Origin: a virus | DNA: 64,000 nt | IMG/VR virus record: IMGVR_UViG_3300027747_002579 | Location: 1-64,000 of that record | Reading direction: 5' to 3' (one strand) | Part shown: positions 49,601 through 57,341 of the stretch, in pieces | How the letters are laid out: each line of letters begins with the position of its first letter | How positions within the stretch are numbered: position 1 is the first letter of the stretch | Made by a program: the position numbers and the translations under genes | Notes under the pieces: generated by a model | Databases searched by the model: none | Told to the model about the DNA's origin: nothing | The model's input: the letters and a program-made list of their open reading frames with translations, nothing else

Positions 49601-51851
49601 ATTTATGTCAAGAATCAGACATGCCTTTGTAACAGGAAAAAAAGCAATAGGTGTTGCAGCAACAACACAAACAGGTCACTCATTATTTCAAAAAGCATTT
49701 ATATATTTAAATGAACTTAATATAAAGAACTTAGACAAAGAAGATCAAGCGTTTGTTGGTGATGGTAAACTTAATTTCTTTAAAGAGAATGGTGATCCCA
49801 ACTTTAATACAGTGAAAAAAGATGGACAAATACTAACCACTTTGTCTATGATAAAAGACCAAGCTGGAAAATTCATTACAGATACTATAGGAATGTTTAT
49901 TGATGGATATGTGGATATTGCTAATGGTCCATGGATTATGGAACTTGGTGCCACACCAAATGTTGCTCCCACATTCTTGTTTCTTGTGAGAGCAGGGGTG
50001 CCTATCAAGACCATTGCATATTTTATAAACCAACCCATCATTCGTGACTATTTGAAATTGATGGAAACTGAAGGATTTTCTTGGTTGTTTGTTGATAAAC
50101 TAATTGAAGAAATAAAATCTTCAGAAAAATATATAGTTTCTAAAGATGCAAACGTCACTCCTATTTCTCAAATACCTAGCGACACAACGTTACTTGAAAC
50201 AATAGGTAAGAAAACATTATCTGCTCAAGAAAAAACAGAACAGAAATATATACTTGATGAGTTTTTAAAATATGCAAAGATGGCAGATCAATTGTTTAAT
50301 GTTACACAAGCAACAAACTTTGATACAGCAACAATTAACGATCCTATTCTTGTATTCAAGAAAATAGAACAAGTGAAGAAAGCTCAAAATTCTATAATAA
50401 GTTCTGTAGATGATGTTTTAGAAAGTTCATTCTTAGGAAACTTATTAGATACAATGAAGAAATTGAGAGATGCTTTTGGTGAGATATTAATTTCTGATAA
50501 ACAAGGATTGATGAGGAATGTAACAGAAAACATTCTTCTTCCATACATTAAAATGGATGATAGAGACTTTACACAACTTGCTCAAAAACTTGTAAGTAAT
50601 TTATTTGATTGGGCAGTGCAAGTGGGAGATGAGAAACTAAATTCAGAAATAAATAGAATTCTTCTTTCTAAAAAAGGAACAGCTTACCAAATGCAAGAAT
50701 TTGCAAATAGTGTAAAAGCTAACCCTTTACACCCTTTGCACAATAATCAAGTGATAGAATTATTATTATCAAATGTTGCAGATAAAGACAATAAGCCTAA
50801 CAATCTTAAAATTAAGGTGAAGGATAATAAAGTGTATAACCAAAACCAGATGATTTATTCTTTTGCAGAAATTAAAGAATACCTAAACAGTAATGCAGGA
50901 AGAAAAGGACTTCCTTCTTATGATGATTTTGTAAAACTATCAGTGTTACAATCAGGGACATTGAATTCTCCAATATCATTTACATCACTAATTCCTTATG
51001 ATGATTTCAAGAAATTATATGCAACAACAATTTCTAAATTACCATTCAGCAGCGATGTAAATATGTTTAAAAATCTTGATGTTTTCCAAAGAAACAATTG
51101 GAATAATTCAGAAATTGTTCCTAAAAAGAAAGCAAAATGGGTATTTAACGAGTCTTTTCAAAGTTTTAATTACATAAATGATAATTTGAGATATAACGAT
51201 TATTACAAGGACGTAGCAAACGCAATTAAAAACAATATTATTCCTGATGTTATAGCTCTTTCAACATTAACACAAGATGCTCATTTAGACATAGTTTCAT
51301 ATTCTTGGGAAAAACCATTAGTAGACCTACTCACTGAAGAAGAGTTAAAAGCCAATCCTGATGAATTTCAAAGAATAGCATTAGGAAGAAAGAAACAAAA
51401 AGAAATGAAGAGAAAAGCAGATTTTTCATACCTATCTAAAGGACTGTTCAAAAAGGTTTATCTTGCTCCCAACGAACCTTACATGCTATTGGATGAAAAA
51501 AAGGGAGACAAGGGTAACAAGTTTGTTTACAAGATGATAAATGCTTGGGGAGATTCTTTCAGAGCAAATGAATTCTATGATGTTCCAAGGATGTCTATTA
51601 TTGATAACGGTTTTGAAAAAACAAGAGAAGTGAGTGATGCTGATATTATTAGTTATTTCACAGGCAACGTTTCTACAGAAGATACAATGTTTGATGGATT
51701 AACAGACTTCTCTGATGAAAGAAAACAAGAAATATTAACTAACTTTGGCAAGAAGCACAACATGACAAAAGAGCAATCTAAGTATTATATTAATTATGCT
51801 CTTCAGATAGACACACAAAAGAAAATCAACAAATTAAAAGAATGTTACTAA
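37617..51851 (+). CDS. Giant virion RNA polymerase cargo protein (4744 aa)
   Basis: A 4744-residue open frame. DFDID at 3660-3664 is the metal-binding DxDxD motif of crAss-type virion RNA polymerases, related to two-barrel cellular polymerases. Upstream, K3379 and K3386 (KMGSQITK) fit the lysines of the other barrel. Before this lie an N-terminal hydrophobic Gly/Ala stretch (about 180-235), a coiled coil (about 980-1290), a Pro-rich linker (about 1784-1820) and a zincin-like H2255-E-V-F-E2259 segment lacking the second His. The enzyme should enter the cell with DNA and transcribe early genes. Its stop and the next ATG are 1 base apart. Confidence 0.85.
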   Translation: MPEQINVENQQGSNQEIINQNFPKEPVPKKTSNDVEIEKLNEMLLKNILKQGPIQKSDFPVVSTKDIPTSGRFPLYFPGRDNEEMYAQGQSVAEKARNGVIQMAGIAGTTFINGTVGLVNGVTEIFKQKGKLSAFYDNDMTRSFDEFNNSWNDKYALYKTERERSGSWWEPENLFTANFLFDNIVKNMGFMAGAAASGFTFGAAFKAMGLTAKLMSAGTKMAAAADATIAAEVASPNIAKLSSVTSKLENLWNGAKQQVGKGLMKADQGIVAFLGTTGEAGMEALGNSQEFRKNMIDEFVKTHGYSPTENDLKEINKSAESVGNWSLGLNVALLTATNYIQFPKMLGSSYKAEKGIINELGNKLFADMRFDKTLGKYVSNLPEKGFGKLLYKTGKIGSLFFNRAEAFEEGAQFAIQTGTQNYFDKKYRDHEASFLDDGLLAGAKEALTTDEGLLNIFTGGFSGALSSSGAIGLKKDEQGRLKPSLFGTGKIGERGFTGYGGEEGKLREEKIAALNKSLLKDNLTKAYSSVKAAEIIQKQREEAIRRGDILESKDLEFDYAHTFIEPRLKYGASGTIFSEIKELKQQAQEDFAALKEKGTAAETDTQESFIARLDNLKAHAEHAIKVYDSVNLKYKGLVDKDGKRVYSDEVLEKLVYAGSKIFDYNRRVPQLAGKLLSKGITTAQASLDEYVKDNPSTEAVEKTLAEIEDAKNEKNLTEDDKKDLRRDFQDLQELSLRRKQFLNEYKDIVEAPKKYEVEKKKKEETIVDDAGNTVPKPIPTIKVKTKKGERDIEIGTEYMLGKRIFKSSFGESEVFKYTTYPTLTVIKENADGTIKIKDANGQERDVDKDVLLNYNLAKVSTVESNIKAKFYKDRINKIYKYYGKKKTITDNNGNKLQVPVEGMLGWSDKTRTLLFTYMDGAGKIKTIEVDGKDFVASEGFAQAKMVEIGEVKPGEEYKFNTPEEKQITPTQTEEEKKQLAEVIAEESRESLLEKKVNNRITIIEKLITDAKSALKEANNKIEANKKKLEKLREQLEKDEQRFEELSNAKKPTKEARLELQRTLDAIKLASEQIPFVEKMIANLTEEEEEFDRQIEYLTSMLENVKEMPTDVKDVIQEFEDNIKDLNETRETIQQSIKTGNDILSSLKDLLTTSLKKLSDFVSKLKSENKIPVVIDEYLENLEKFYGEEGAKQFIAEKLGYTEAVLALQNQITLLEDELKIPSSKSRSENIQKNLKELEESYKKLSSEQRVKESFLMAFKNVIKEAEKRKQEEEVFKDENVIKGITDTADVSILNKTVDVENGEQDTFEPGNRKEDLQVVSSTTPTLTDLPHHKRANLFGVRFPKLKNKANIRGIIVTSKNEASLGLVPKNEKGEYDANKGLMVHLKGTSSVDPTQTIALVMVEQNEDGTFHFIDENGEKIENPSPENTIYQVFPATLDWSEQYKGQSMFRKGIDDNVKTALSTQFEAWRTKTLLSPSDTLHEIQASWGNPVYVTYKEINKEGKEVEQRDYRAKTSLEDAQLVSESEIPSADVQVVTKNDLFAKGNFSISKSLGRVILVLSNSIVKLNNRRLNKNQALTIYKVLKALSENVQKNKNLKDEKSQSMLNWLKSTIYWGSKGMSESASVSQLWFNRTEDGLYLFFGKSGKQFEFKSSSIEDNKLEIIGLLEEMYTNTNSTMLANSVAKTKIYKEIIDIDEDGNLVFREWENYKTYLISKRYQELKFNEVTKEERWVFTTDRNDIPLTTNMRPIKTDVEGDVNKQAVYFTVTDLQKDYTIPEKKAVITPIAPVTPQAAQPAPTAPSAPIVTPTPVVVVATQPIVSKENRLIVDGVTENTSPEGYIFTYNGATGGFKFNIDKTEDKIGIEGMKKLYAAMGTTVKELDELGDEEYFAKFNIYIFNKVLPLIEKEALLQQQEKEALAQEEKKKQEAEKAEQAPEAPAGSTDAKADIEAKKADAQTVKNRMQEIEKQPVSINITQDASGKMEQTSEEVISQIKSELDKIGLPYTDVVANDKGSTYFVITKDSQQHEILRLIKTGDALVKPMLTKGKWINHLIKTQPQDLYNFVDAELAALETSPIVKETAETLAARRLEELSNYYDTFGEEGDLLFQGIDTPSGIENTQEFKDAVKVIYDKYDKLLADLKETSPAEETEVTPISPSQQLTENEQQDISNELDNLDVSTDKREEARKKLKEELKRFEPENWEQLTKWLKKFFPNVPVYRVKNIITSIDGKEEVWGMFKDGAIYVYENAEIGTVYHEVFEAVWKMFSSPEEQKAIIDEFRQRKGTFIDRPTGETIKYSEATPQQIKEQLAEEFRDYILYKKIPAKPTYGKPFILKLFSDLVNFIKEFFTGNKAQINTANLFEKISTGHYNKPSLYTSALALANKGVIDIDSVFASNFSEFRLKGIRPNVVGDTLQQMTYSILYDFVQGNKSFFNISKLDKTVYEKIQKDVYNTFLVKLKTIREELKEQEKDKEKNKVKIDVLNNQFNELGSMYLKTKEQWDGMVEEHIEYLKPYNIEFEDEDKNEDKEGRGDYQDASTMDAFKKADGAIKLLLSTLVRGTLKDGKRETGESSIGGVTLLPLTEVFIKVKENVYTSRTPEEMIERIRKMALKDSNYRTLYKRLTKTEFITNTFNPQDLEKGHQLQLIQALWKVMKQQKPSVKNLYIFENGEIEVGDSNFSSQIREQRNEIEAVLQEKLRNSENQYYYYNEKSEYYVRKANYDSRNLGRTNEETLSNELNSFGISFTKEEILKIKENDSRKYNILKDAVEGLKTSISLAPELKAISSKYLDINKRLTQIAAVRVSLDNPEYSSTFFNVKGERVQTFIGENAMSSLFNTLSQIENLSELQGTNFEYLLTDAFSQNSRLLNEMFHPINNEDPNSGKKKVENYDDLLFTIGWQDGMINEQTGKNKQSSQLNYKERLIQELNLNLKGWFLNLVPGDASLEWMVFMGNFTSPESISKGDWTSVYSRFRSFLYSEIETSREDRSIVKLSKEQVEKGATQRDSKDLRFFKGILSESLHNELVNSTKSIAEIHFAYKDKIDEEVKKYIYDKAANEKATLTDYGIIGQRKEKDGKAGTYYANGLNFEDDQNVPIESIDSLILSNVINYTVANIDLHKLIYSDPYQYKDELKRTKLFNSPHQPLIGNSDGMNKAFSKFYNEGYEKGDVHWTEFESDILRSITYDDIRGVSDKGVWDEGDGGGKIIFKAYRQFRIRESNWSDDNELQYRYDVAWEKRYKNEQLPKEEQKPLSEKEQELLKNGNPGVADTYTATKPKMAGNKANGKSYNDVLLDKCALFPISFRVMMEINPTANALKLYNKMQREKIDYVIYKSGRKVGAEETNPVYTDKGDFDETPFKGVVNVPFSIISRQSETPSKESSKTKMGSQITKIGTTNFTEAGVPIDFADFNKSTKFSPERFLEWMNLTPEEKETRSPIHKELQNNKKLIDEMRNNNYKSLLKKFGIKEFGKKGEEKIYTIDDVKKTVKLLRKNLSSINNNMIDALEDFENGTTILEATNSYQQLRNVLFAIADKQVISPKITGAQLVQMSSDMLESVRAEKTTINGKTGYTSDVLKFYEDKDGQRVCEIMVRRWFDSDMSDKELMDYFNNNPEGQKQIAALAGIAYRIPTQNKNSIDVFRVAKFLPQEFRDVVIVPSELVHKVGSDFDIDKLFIYLKNIVTGRDGKPKLIEFLDDNNSTIEERYLNWIRSNANLDTRNYIKFLTKKSVQNLKSNFELVLSKIKADYKFIGKEEKEDLFQTSLETSKSNIEYEIFDQEAYLQELFDMGKKVFWRMSDETRGPFWEVRDFIRSRNIKGPDEIKRYLSLTIALLEDETTIEDDIIKLEGLEKIYSEELRVIGETNEIINRIKKEALDNFRKNKKVLSEALRVDRSAEFEESFDIYKNIKSQISLEAAEEIANIDGLYTFEDFKKLSKYEQNNIEALENAYISSLEVLTSHPLNYEKLTSPNSAKELQDLSIEIVNKLGLGAFDYTKTSNLLDRRFMSRIRHAFVTGKKAIGVAATTQTGHSLFQKAFIYLNELNIKNLDKEDQAFVGDGKLNFFKENGDPNFNTVKKDGQILTTLSMIKDQAGKFITDTIGMFIDGYVDIANGPWIMELGATPNVAPTFLFLVRAGVPIKTIAYFINQPIIRDYLKLMETEGFSWLFVDKLIEEIKSSEKYIVSKDANVTPISQIPSDTTLLETIGKKTLSAQEKTEQKYILDEFLKYAKMADQLFNVTQATNFDTATINDPILVFKKIEQVKKAQNSIISSVDDVLESSFLGNLLDTMKKLRDAFGEILISDKQGLMRNVTENILLPYIKMDDRDFTQLAQKLVSNLFDWAVQVGDEKLNSEINRILLSKKGTAYQMQEFANSVKANPLHPLHNNQVIELLLSNVADKDNKPNNLKIKVKDNKVYNQNQMIYSFAEIKEYLNSNAGRKGLPSYDDFVKLSVLQSGTLNSPISFTSLIPYDDFKKLYATTISKLPFSSDVNMFKNLDVFQRNNWNNSEIVPKKKAKWVFNESFQSFNYINDNLRYNDYYKDVANAIKNNIIPDVIALSTLTQDAHLDIVSYSWEKPLVDLLTEEELKANPDEFQRIALGRKKQKEMKRKADFSYLSKGLFKKVYLAPNEPYMLLDEKKGDKGNKFVYKMINAWGDSFRANEFYDVPRMSIIDNGFEKTREVSDADIISYFTGNVSTEDTMFDGLTDFSDERKQEILTNFGKKHNMTKEQSKYYINYALQIDTQKKINKLKECY

Positions 51852-51852
51852 T

Positions 51853-54800
51853 ATGGCATGTATAAATCCCAACACCCCAGAATTTAAAGCAGCGTTAGAA
51901 AGAAATGGTGGCAATCCATTATTAGCTGAGATGGAATTAAGTGAGAAAGAAATTAAACCAGGAGTGGAAGAATTATTCAATTCCTCTCCTGAGTTGGCTA
52001 ATATAGGAACACAAGAACAATATTCTCAATACTTAGATAGTATATTTCCTGATAGTAAAGTAAAAGAAGTTTTATATCATATGACTTCTTATGATGGAAA
52101 AAAAGGAATAGAACAAAAAGGAAGATTTTTAAAACCTGGAGAAAAAGGTTATCAGAAAAGAGATTATGCAACTACAGGAGGTATTTATTTTACAGATAAT
52201 AATAGTTATGATGAAGATACAGAAATGTATGGTTCTCCTGTTACTGGTGCATATGGTTCAGCTTATGTATCAGCTATTCTAAATATTAAAAACCCACTCA
52301 TTGATTTAACTAAAAGTTTTGGTGATATATCTAAAACAGAATTAAAAGATAATGATGGTTTTGTAGGTACAAATGAATCAAAAGAAATTGGCGTTCTTGA
52401 ACCAGAACAAATACACATATTAGGAAATAAACAAGACATAGAAGGATTTAAAGAGTTTGTTAATAAAAAAGAAACAGCTCCTCTTCTTCAATTAGAGGAA
52501 GGACCTAAAAGCTCAAAAGCTTCCACTCAAACATTAAACAAAATAAAAGAGCTTGCTAAGAAAATAGGAGTGAGCATTCAGAGTCTTTCTGAATATGCAA
52601 AAAACAATCCTGATGTTAAAACATCTTCTATAAATGGATTGGCAGACTTAGTGAAATCAATTGTAGCAATTGCTGATGGAAAAGAAGACGTTGCTCTTAC
52701 AGAAGAAATGGTGCACATTGCTACAGCAATGATAGAGCAAACCAATCCAACATTAATTACAGAAGCTATTTCTAAGATTGATAGATTCAAAATATACAAA
52801 AAAACATTAGACGCATATAAAGATAACAAGCACTATCAACTTCCTAACGGAAAACCTGACATACGCAAAATAAAGAAAGAAGCTGTAGACAAACTAATTG
52901 TGGAAGTGATAATAAACAAATCAGAAGGCTCTACAGAATTTCCAGAATTAATGCAAGAAGAAAATGTTTCATTTGTAAGAAAACTATGGAATAGAATTAT
53001 AGATAAAATATTCTCTAAAGTGAAGGGTTCAAACATAAACATATTTGAACAAATAGGAGAAACAGTGTTAGAAGGAAACATTGAAGGACTTGCAAAAGAT
53101 AAAGGTTTGACAGGCATATATTTGCAAACAGTGTCAGATAAACAAAAAGCTGTACAAGAAAGACTATTAATAGACCAAGACAGAATAACAAAAGTTGTAG
53201 AAACTGCTTCTGTAGATCCAATGTTTTTAGACTCTGAAGACGCTAGTAATTTCTACAATATGAAAAATACAAGCGGTGTAGATGAGAGAGTGGTGAAGAG
53301 AGTGACAGACAGAGTGAAGGCTTGGTATAAGAAGAAGTTTGGAACAAAGGTGTTTAGTGAAGCAGAGAAGAAGTATAACAATATGTTAAGAGACTATGGT
53401 GTCAAAGGACACAATGATTTAGAAGAAATTCATTCTAGATTTTTTCATAAAGATGGTACACAAAAAACAACAGCTTCTCCAAGACCTTCTAAATTCAATG
53501 TAGAAAGCGAAGATATTTATTTAAAGCTTGAAGAATATTACATAGATTTAATAAAGCTTTTAAAAAAACAAAACAATGGTGTTGTTCCTCTTGTCTTCTC
53601 TGAGGTGAAGGTTTATGACCCTAAAGAAAAAGAAGCAGGAACAATAGATTTTCTAGCAATAGACTCTAATGGAAAAGGACACATCCTTGATTGGAAGTTT
53701 ATGAATATTAAAGGAGATGATGTTGCTTGGTATAAAAATGGTGCATTCGATATACAATTAGGAAGATATAAACAAATGCTTCGTGATGTTTATGGAATAA
53801 AAGAATTTGGAATGATTAGAGCAATTCCTATCTCTATGGAATTCACTCTCTCCAACCCAAGAGATGTTAAATCAGATTTGAAACTAAAAGGAATTGGTAT
53901 TGGTAGTGCTGATTCTAGAAAAATAGAAGACATTAAATTAATGCCTATTTCTGAAAAAACAGAATCTACAGGATATTCTAAATTAGACAAGCTCATAAGC
54001 AATATGAATGCTTTGATGTCTAGCTATTCAAAAAAAGAAGTGACTTCTGAAGATGATAAACAGTTTAAAATTGAAACGTTAGAGATATTAAGAAAGGCTA
54101 TAAAGGTGGCACAAGCAACCAATAACTTAGTTCCAATAATTGATGTAATTGAAAAGATTAGAATAGAAGGAGAAAAGTTGTTAAATGATTACAACAGTAA
54201 ATATAAAAATCTATCTCCTACAGACACTTCTGTCTCAAGAAGTGAAATAAATGATTTTTCAGAAAGGATGAGGTTATTTTACAATGCTTCTAATATTTTT
54301 ACAGAAACAGGAAGACAATTGTCACAACTGATTTATGAAGAAGGGATGTTGGAAAAAGCTGTTTCTCCAGAAGAGAAAAAAAATGCAACAGAAAGAAAAC
54401 AATTAGCAGATACACTAAAGAAACAATCTCAGGACATTGCAAACATGAGAGATGATATTAGAGATGAGAGTATTGTGTTTGCAGATAAACAAATAGGAAT
54501 ACGAAATCTTATAACAGGACTTCCTAGTGCAGAAGCTGTATTAAAAGGACTAGGAGCTTTCTTCAGAGGAGCTTCAGACCTTCCTAATGCAGCAATTAGA
54601 GTTTTAGTAAAATTAACTTCTTCTGCCAAAGAAATTGCAGCAAAAGAGTCTTTCGATGAAGTGGAAGAGTTGATGAAAATAAGAAAGAAGATTGTTGATA
54701 GAGGTGGAGATGTTAGATCTTTTGTAAAGAAAATCTATAGAAAGAATGAAAAGAACGAAGTGGTTAATAAGTTAATTTCTAAACATTCTCCTGAGTTCTA

Positions 54801-57273
54801 TAGTGTTATAGATGAATTGGCTGCAAAAGGAGGAGATAGAGAAAAACTATTAAATAACATAGACATAGATGTATATAGAAAGAAAGCTAAAGAGATTATT
54901 GACAAACAGGTGAAAAAAATAATGGAAGAGCGTTGGAGCTATGACGATGCTAAAGACAGTAAAGAAAAACAAAAAAGAGTGGAGGCTGTAGAAAAACTTT
55001 ATGATATAGACAATCCAAATTTCTATGGATGGAACAATTGGATAGTTAAAGGTTCTCCAGCAAATAAATGGATAACAAAAGAATATTTAGAAATACAAGC
55101 TGATGAAGATTTAAAAGCGTTGTATGAATTTATTATAAAAATAAACAATAAAGCAAAAGATGCTGGATACATAAATACAGCAGCCACTTCATTTCTACCA
55201 TTTATAAGAAAGGGAATGGCTGAAGCTCTTGCTTGGGATAGTCCTTTATCAGCTATACAAAAATGGAACGATTCTCTTACGTTAAGACCAGGAGACGTAG
55301 GGTATGGAGAATACGATGAGTTTTCAGGAAAGTTAGAGAATTCAATTCCTAAATATTACACATATGATTTTACAAGAAATGACGAAGGCGTGAATAACTT
55401 TTCTGAAGTGAGTGAAGATATTTTTAAAAATATGATAGTGTATCTTCAGCAAGTGAATAAGTATAAACATCTATCAGAAGTAGAAGAACAGTTACGACTT
55501 GTACGAGAAATAGAAGAATTTAAAGGACACATTCAAACTGATAGGTTTGGGAACGTAGTGATAGAAAACGGTAAGCCTAAAGTGATAGATGTTGAGAATT
55601 CAGAAAATACAAAACTTTATGAAAACTTTCTTAAAGTTTTATTGTATGAACAAAAATATCCACTATCTGATTCAGATATTCCATTAAACGTTGGTAAAGT
55701 GTTGAATGGTGTTAAAGATGCAATAAATTCTCTTGTAGGAAAAGAAGTGTTTAAGAAAGATGAAAACCCAAAAGCTACATCATTGATGAAAGTGATGGAA
55801 GCTGCAAATAGAGGATTTCAAGTAAAAACTTTAGCTTTAGAAATTGTTCCTGGGGCAAGTAACTTTTTTGGAGGTGTTGTACAAATTCTCACACAATCAG
55901 GAGCCTATTTTAATAAAAATGAACTTAGAAAGAATTTAGGAAAATCATTAAAACAGAAGTTTGAAAGCGAAGCAGATAAAGAAATGTTTGTTCAATTAAT
56001 CAACACGTTCATGCCTTTGAAAGATAGTCCTATTTATGAGATGTATAAAAAAGCAGGAATGAGTAGTCTTACAAGAGACAATCTTGGAGACAAGTTAATG
56101 ATCACTATGAGATTTCCTGAGCAAGTGTTAGAAGAAAGTGTATTTCTATCTTTATTAGACAATGCAATGGTAGAGAATGGAGAAATTGTAAACATACAAG
56201 ATTATGTAAAAGCTAAATATCCAAATAGATCAAATTCTTCTACAGAATGGAAAGCTGCAAATGAAGCTATTAAGAAAGAAGTGGAACTATTAAAAGAAAC
56301 AAGGTCTATAACAGCAACAAAAAAACTTGTAAATGGTAAATTAGAAATACCAGGACTTGATTTAACCAATCTATTAGAAATACAAAGACTTACAACATTA
56401 ACTAAACGCACTGTATCAAATGCTTTAGGAGGAGTTTCTGGAGAAAATGTTAATTTGGCAGGAATGAATTTGTGGACAAGTAGCATGATGTTATTTCATA
56501 ATTGGATTCCTAAATTAACAGATACACGGTTTTCTGAATTTAAAAGAGTGAGTGATGATTTTAATGTAAGAATAAATGACGATGGTGTTTCTGAAGGAGA
56601 TAGATATGATGTAGGAAGAATTAGACTTCTTCTCACTGTATTAGGAACTTCTATTAGAGATAGGTCTGCAAATGTAAGTAACATTATTGCAATGAATGAC
56701 AAAGGAGTAGAAACAATAAATGAACTATTTGAAAAATATAGAAAAGAATATGAGGATAGAACAGGACAAGTGTTGAATATGACAAAAGATGATTTTGTAG
56801 ATTTAGTGAGAAAAAATCTAAGAAATCAGTTAAAAGAATTATTAACACTAGCTATTCTATTAGGAATTATGTTCTCTTTTGGATTTATTGCTCCAGACGA
56901 TGATGATGATAAAGCTTCTAAAAATGCATTCAGACTTGCACAAAAAGTTATTAATAAATTTACAGATGAGTTGAGTTTCTTCTATAACCCAATGAATTAT
57001 GAAAAATTATTCAGCGGGTCAATGTTTCCTGCATTAGGGTTGATTTCAGACTTTGAAAGATTTATAACAAACTTCATAATGGAAATTACAGGAATTGATG
57101 TATCTCATCTAGACAGTTCTTCAGAGAAGGTGAGAAAGAAAGCACAACCAATCAAATATCTTATGAAAATGTTTCCTGTATCAAAAGCTGCATTTACATG
57201 GCTTTCTGTATTAAATTCTGATTTTGCTGAAGAGTTTGATGTTACAATACAGAAAGAAAACACAATTAGATAG
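51853..57273 (+). CDS. Polyvalent cargo protein: ART-like domain, PD-(D/E)XK nuclease, membrane segment
   Basis: An 1806-residue protein. Residues about 70-200 resemble ART domains of phage polyvalent proteins: H76 (LYHMT), GGIYFTDN near 109-116, LNIKNPLIDL and PEQIHIL near 184-190. An EEMVH segment (284-288) resembles a degenerate zincin. Residues about 560-670 fit a PD-(D/E)XK nuclease: D599 (GTIDF), D613-W-K615 and Q635/Y639. The rest is helical. A membrane segment lies near 1662-1680, followed by an Asp run. Probably ejected with the polymerase; the nuclease could act on host DNA or process phage DNA. Confidence 0.72.
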   Translation: MACINPNTPEFKAALERNGGNPLLAEMELSEKEIKPGVEELFNSSPELANIGTQEQYSQYLDSIFPDSKVKEVLYHMTSYDGKKGIEQKGRFLKPGEKGYQKRDYATTGGIYFTDNNSYDEDTEMYGSPVTGAYGSAYVSAILNIKNPLIDLTKSFGDISKTELKDNDGFVGTNESKEIGVLEPEQIHILGNKQDIEGFKEFVNKKETAPLLQLEEGPKSSKASTQTLNKIKELAKKIGVSIQSLSEYAKNNPDVKTSSINGLADLVKSIVAIADGKEDVALTEEMVHIATAMIEQTNPTLITEAISKIDRFKIYKKTLDAYKDNKHYQLPNGKPDIRKIKKEAVDKLIVEVIINKSEGSTEFPELMQEENVSFVRKLWNRIIDKIFSKVKGSNINIFEQIGETVLEGNIEGLAKDKGLTGIYLQTVSDKQKAVQERLLIDQDRITKVVETASVDPMFLDSEDASNFYNMKNTSGVDERVVKRVTDRVKAWYKKKFGTKVFSEAEKKYNNMLRDYGVKGHNDLEEIHSRFFHKDGTQKTTASPRPSKFNVESEDIYLKLEEYYIDLIKLLKKQNNGVVPLVFSEVKVYDPKEKEAGTIDFLAIDSNGKGHILDWKFMNIKGDDVAWYKNGAFDIQLGRYKQMLRDVYGIKEFGMIRAIPISMEFTLSNPRDVKSDLKLKGIGIGSADSRKIEDIKLMPISEKTESTGYSKLDKLISNMNALMSSYSKKEVTSEDDKQFKIETLEILRKAIKVAQATNNLVPIIDVIEKIRIEGEKLLNDYNSKYKNLSPTDTSVSRSEINDFSERMRLFYNASNIFTETGRQLSQLIYEEGMLEKAVSPEEKKNATERKQLADTLKKQSQDIANMRDDIRDESIVFADKQIGIRNLITGLPSAEAVLKGLGAFFRGASDLPNAAIRVLVKLTSSAKEIAAKESFDEVEELMKIRKKIVDRGGDVRSFVKKIYRKNEKNEVVNKLISKHSPEFYSVIDELAAKGGDREKLLNNIDIDVYRKKAKEIIDKQVKKIMEERWSYDDAKDSKEKQKRVEAVEKLYDIDNPNFYGWNNWIVKGSPANKWITKEYLEIQADEDLKALYEFIIKINNKAKDAGYINTAATSFLPFIRKGMAEALAWDSPLSAIQKWNDSLTLRPGDVGYGEYDEFSGKLENSIPKYYTYDFTRNDEGVNNFSEVSEDIFKNMIVYLQQVNKYKHLSEVEEQLRLVREIEEFKGHIQTDRFGNVVIENGKPKVIDVENSENTKLYENFLKVLLYEQKYPLSDSDIPLNVGKVLNGVKDAINSLVGKEVFKKDENPKATSLMKVMEAANRGFQVKTLALEIVPGASNFFGGVVQILTQSGAYFNKNELRKNLGKSLKQKFESEADKEMFVQLINTFMPLKDSPIYEMYKKAGMSSLTRDNLGDKLMITMRFPEQVLEESVFLSLLDNAMVENGEIVNIQDYVKAKYPNRSNSSTEWKAANEAIKKEVELLKETRSITATKKLVNGKLEIPGLDLTNLLEIQRLTTLTKRTVSNALGGVSGENVNLAGMNLWTSSMMLFHNWIPKLTDTRFSEFKRVSDDFNVRINDDGVSEGDRYDVGRIRLLLTVLGTSIRDRSANVSNIIAMNDKGVETINELFEKYRKEYEDRTGQVLNMTKDDFVDLVRKNLRNQLKELLTLAILLGIMFSFGFIAPDDDDDKASKNAFRLAQKVINKFTDELSFFYNPMNYEKLFSGSMFPALGLISDFERFITNFIMEITGIDVSHLDSSSEKVRKKAQPIKYLMKMFPVSKAAFTWLSVLNSDFAEEFDVTIQKENTIR

Positions 57274-57305
57274 CCATATTATCTTGTATAGATTTTAGAC
57301 AGACA

Positions 57306-57334
57306 TTGTAATTCTCTATAAATAACTATTTTTG
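57306..57334 (+). promoter_or_regulatory. Bacteroidota-type promoter for the fiber genes
   Basis: TTG at 57306-57308, an 18-base spacer and TATTTTTG at 57327-57334 (exact TAnnTTTG). The next ATG is at 57342, so the leader would be only a few bases. It lies in the gap after the giant cargo genes. Confidence 0.5.
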
Positions 57335-57341
57335 TATTCTT

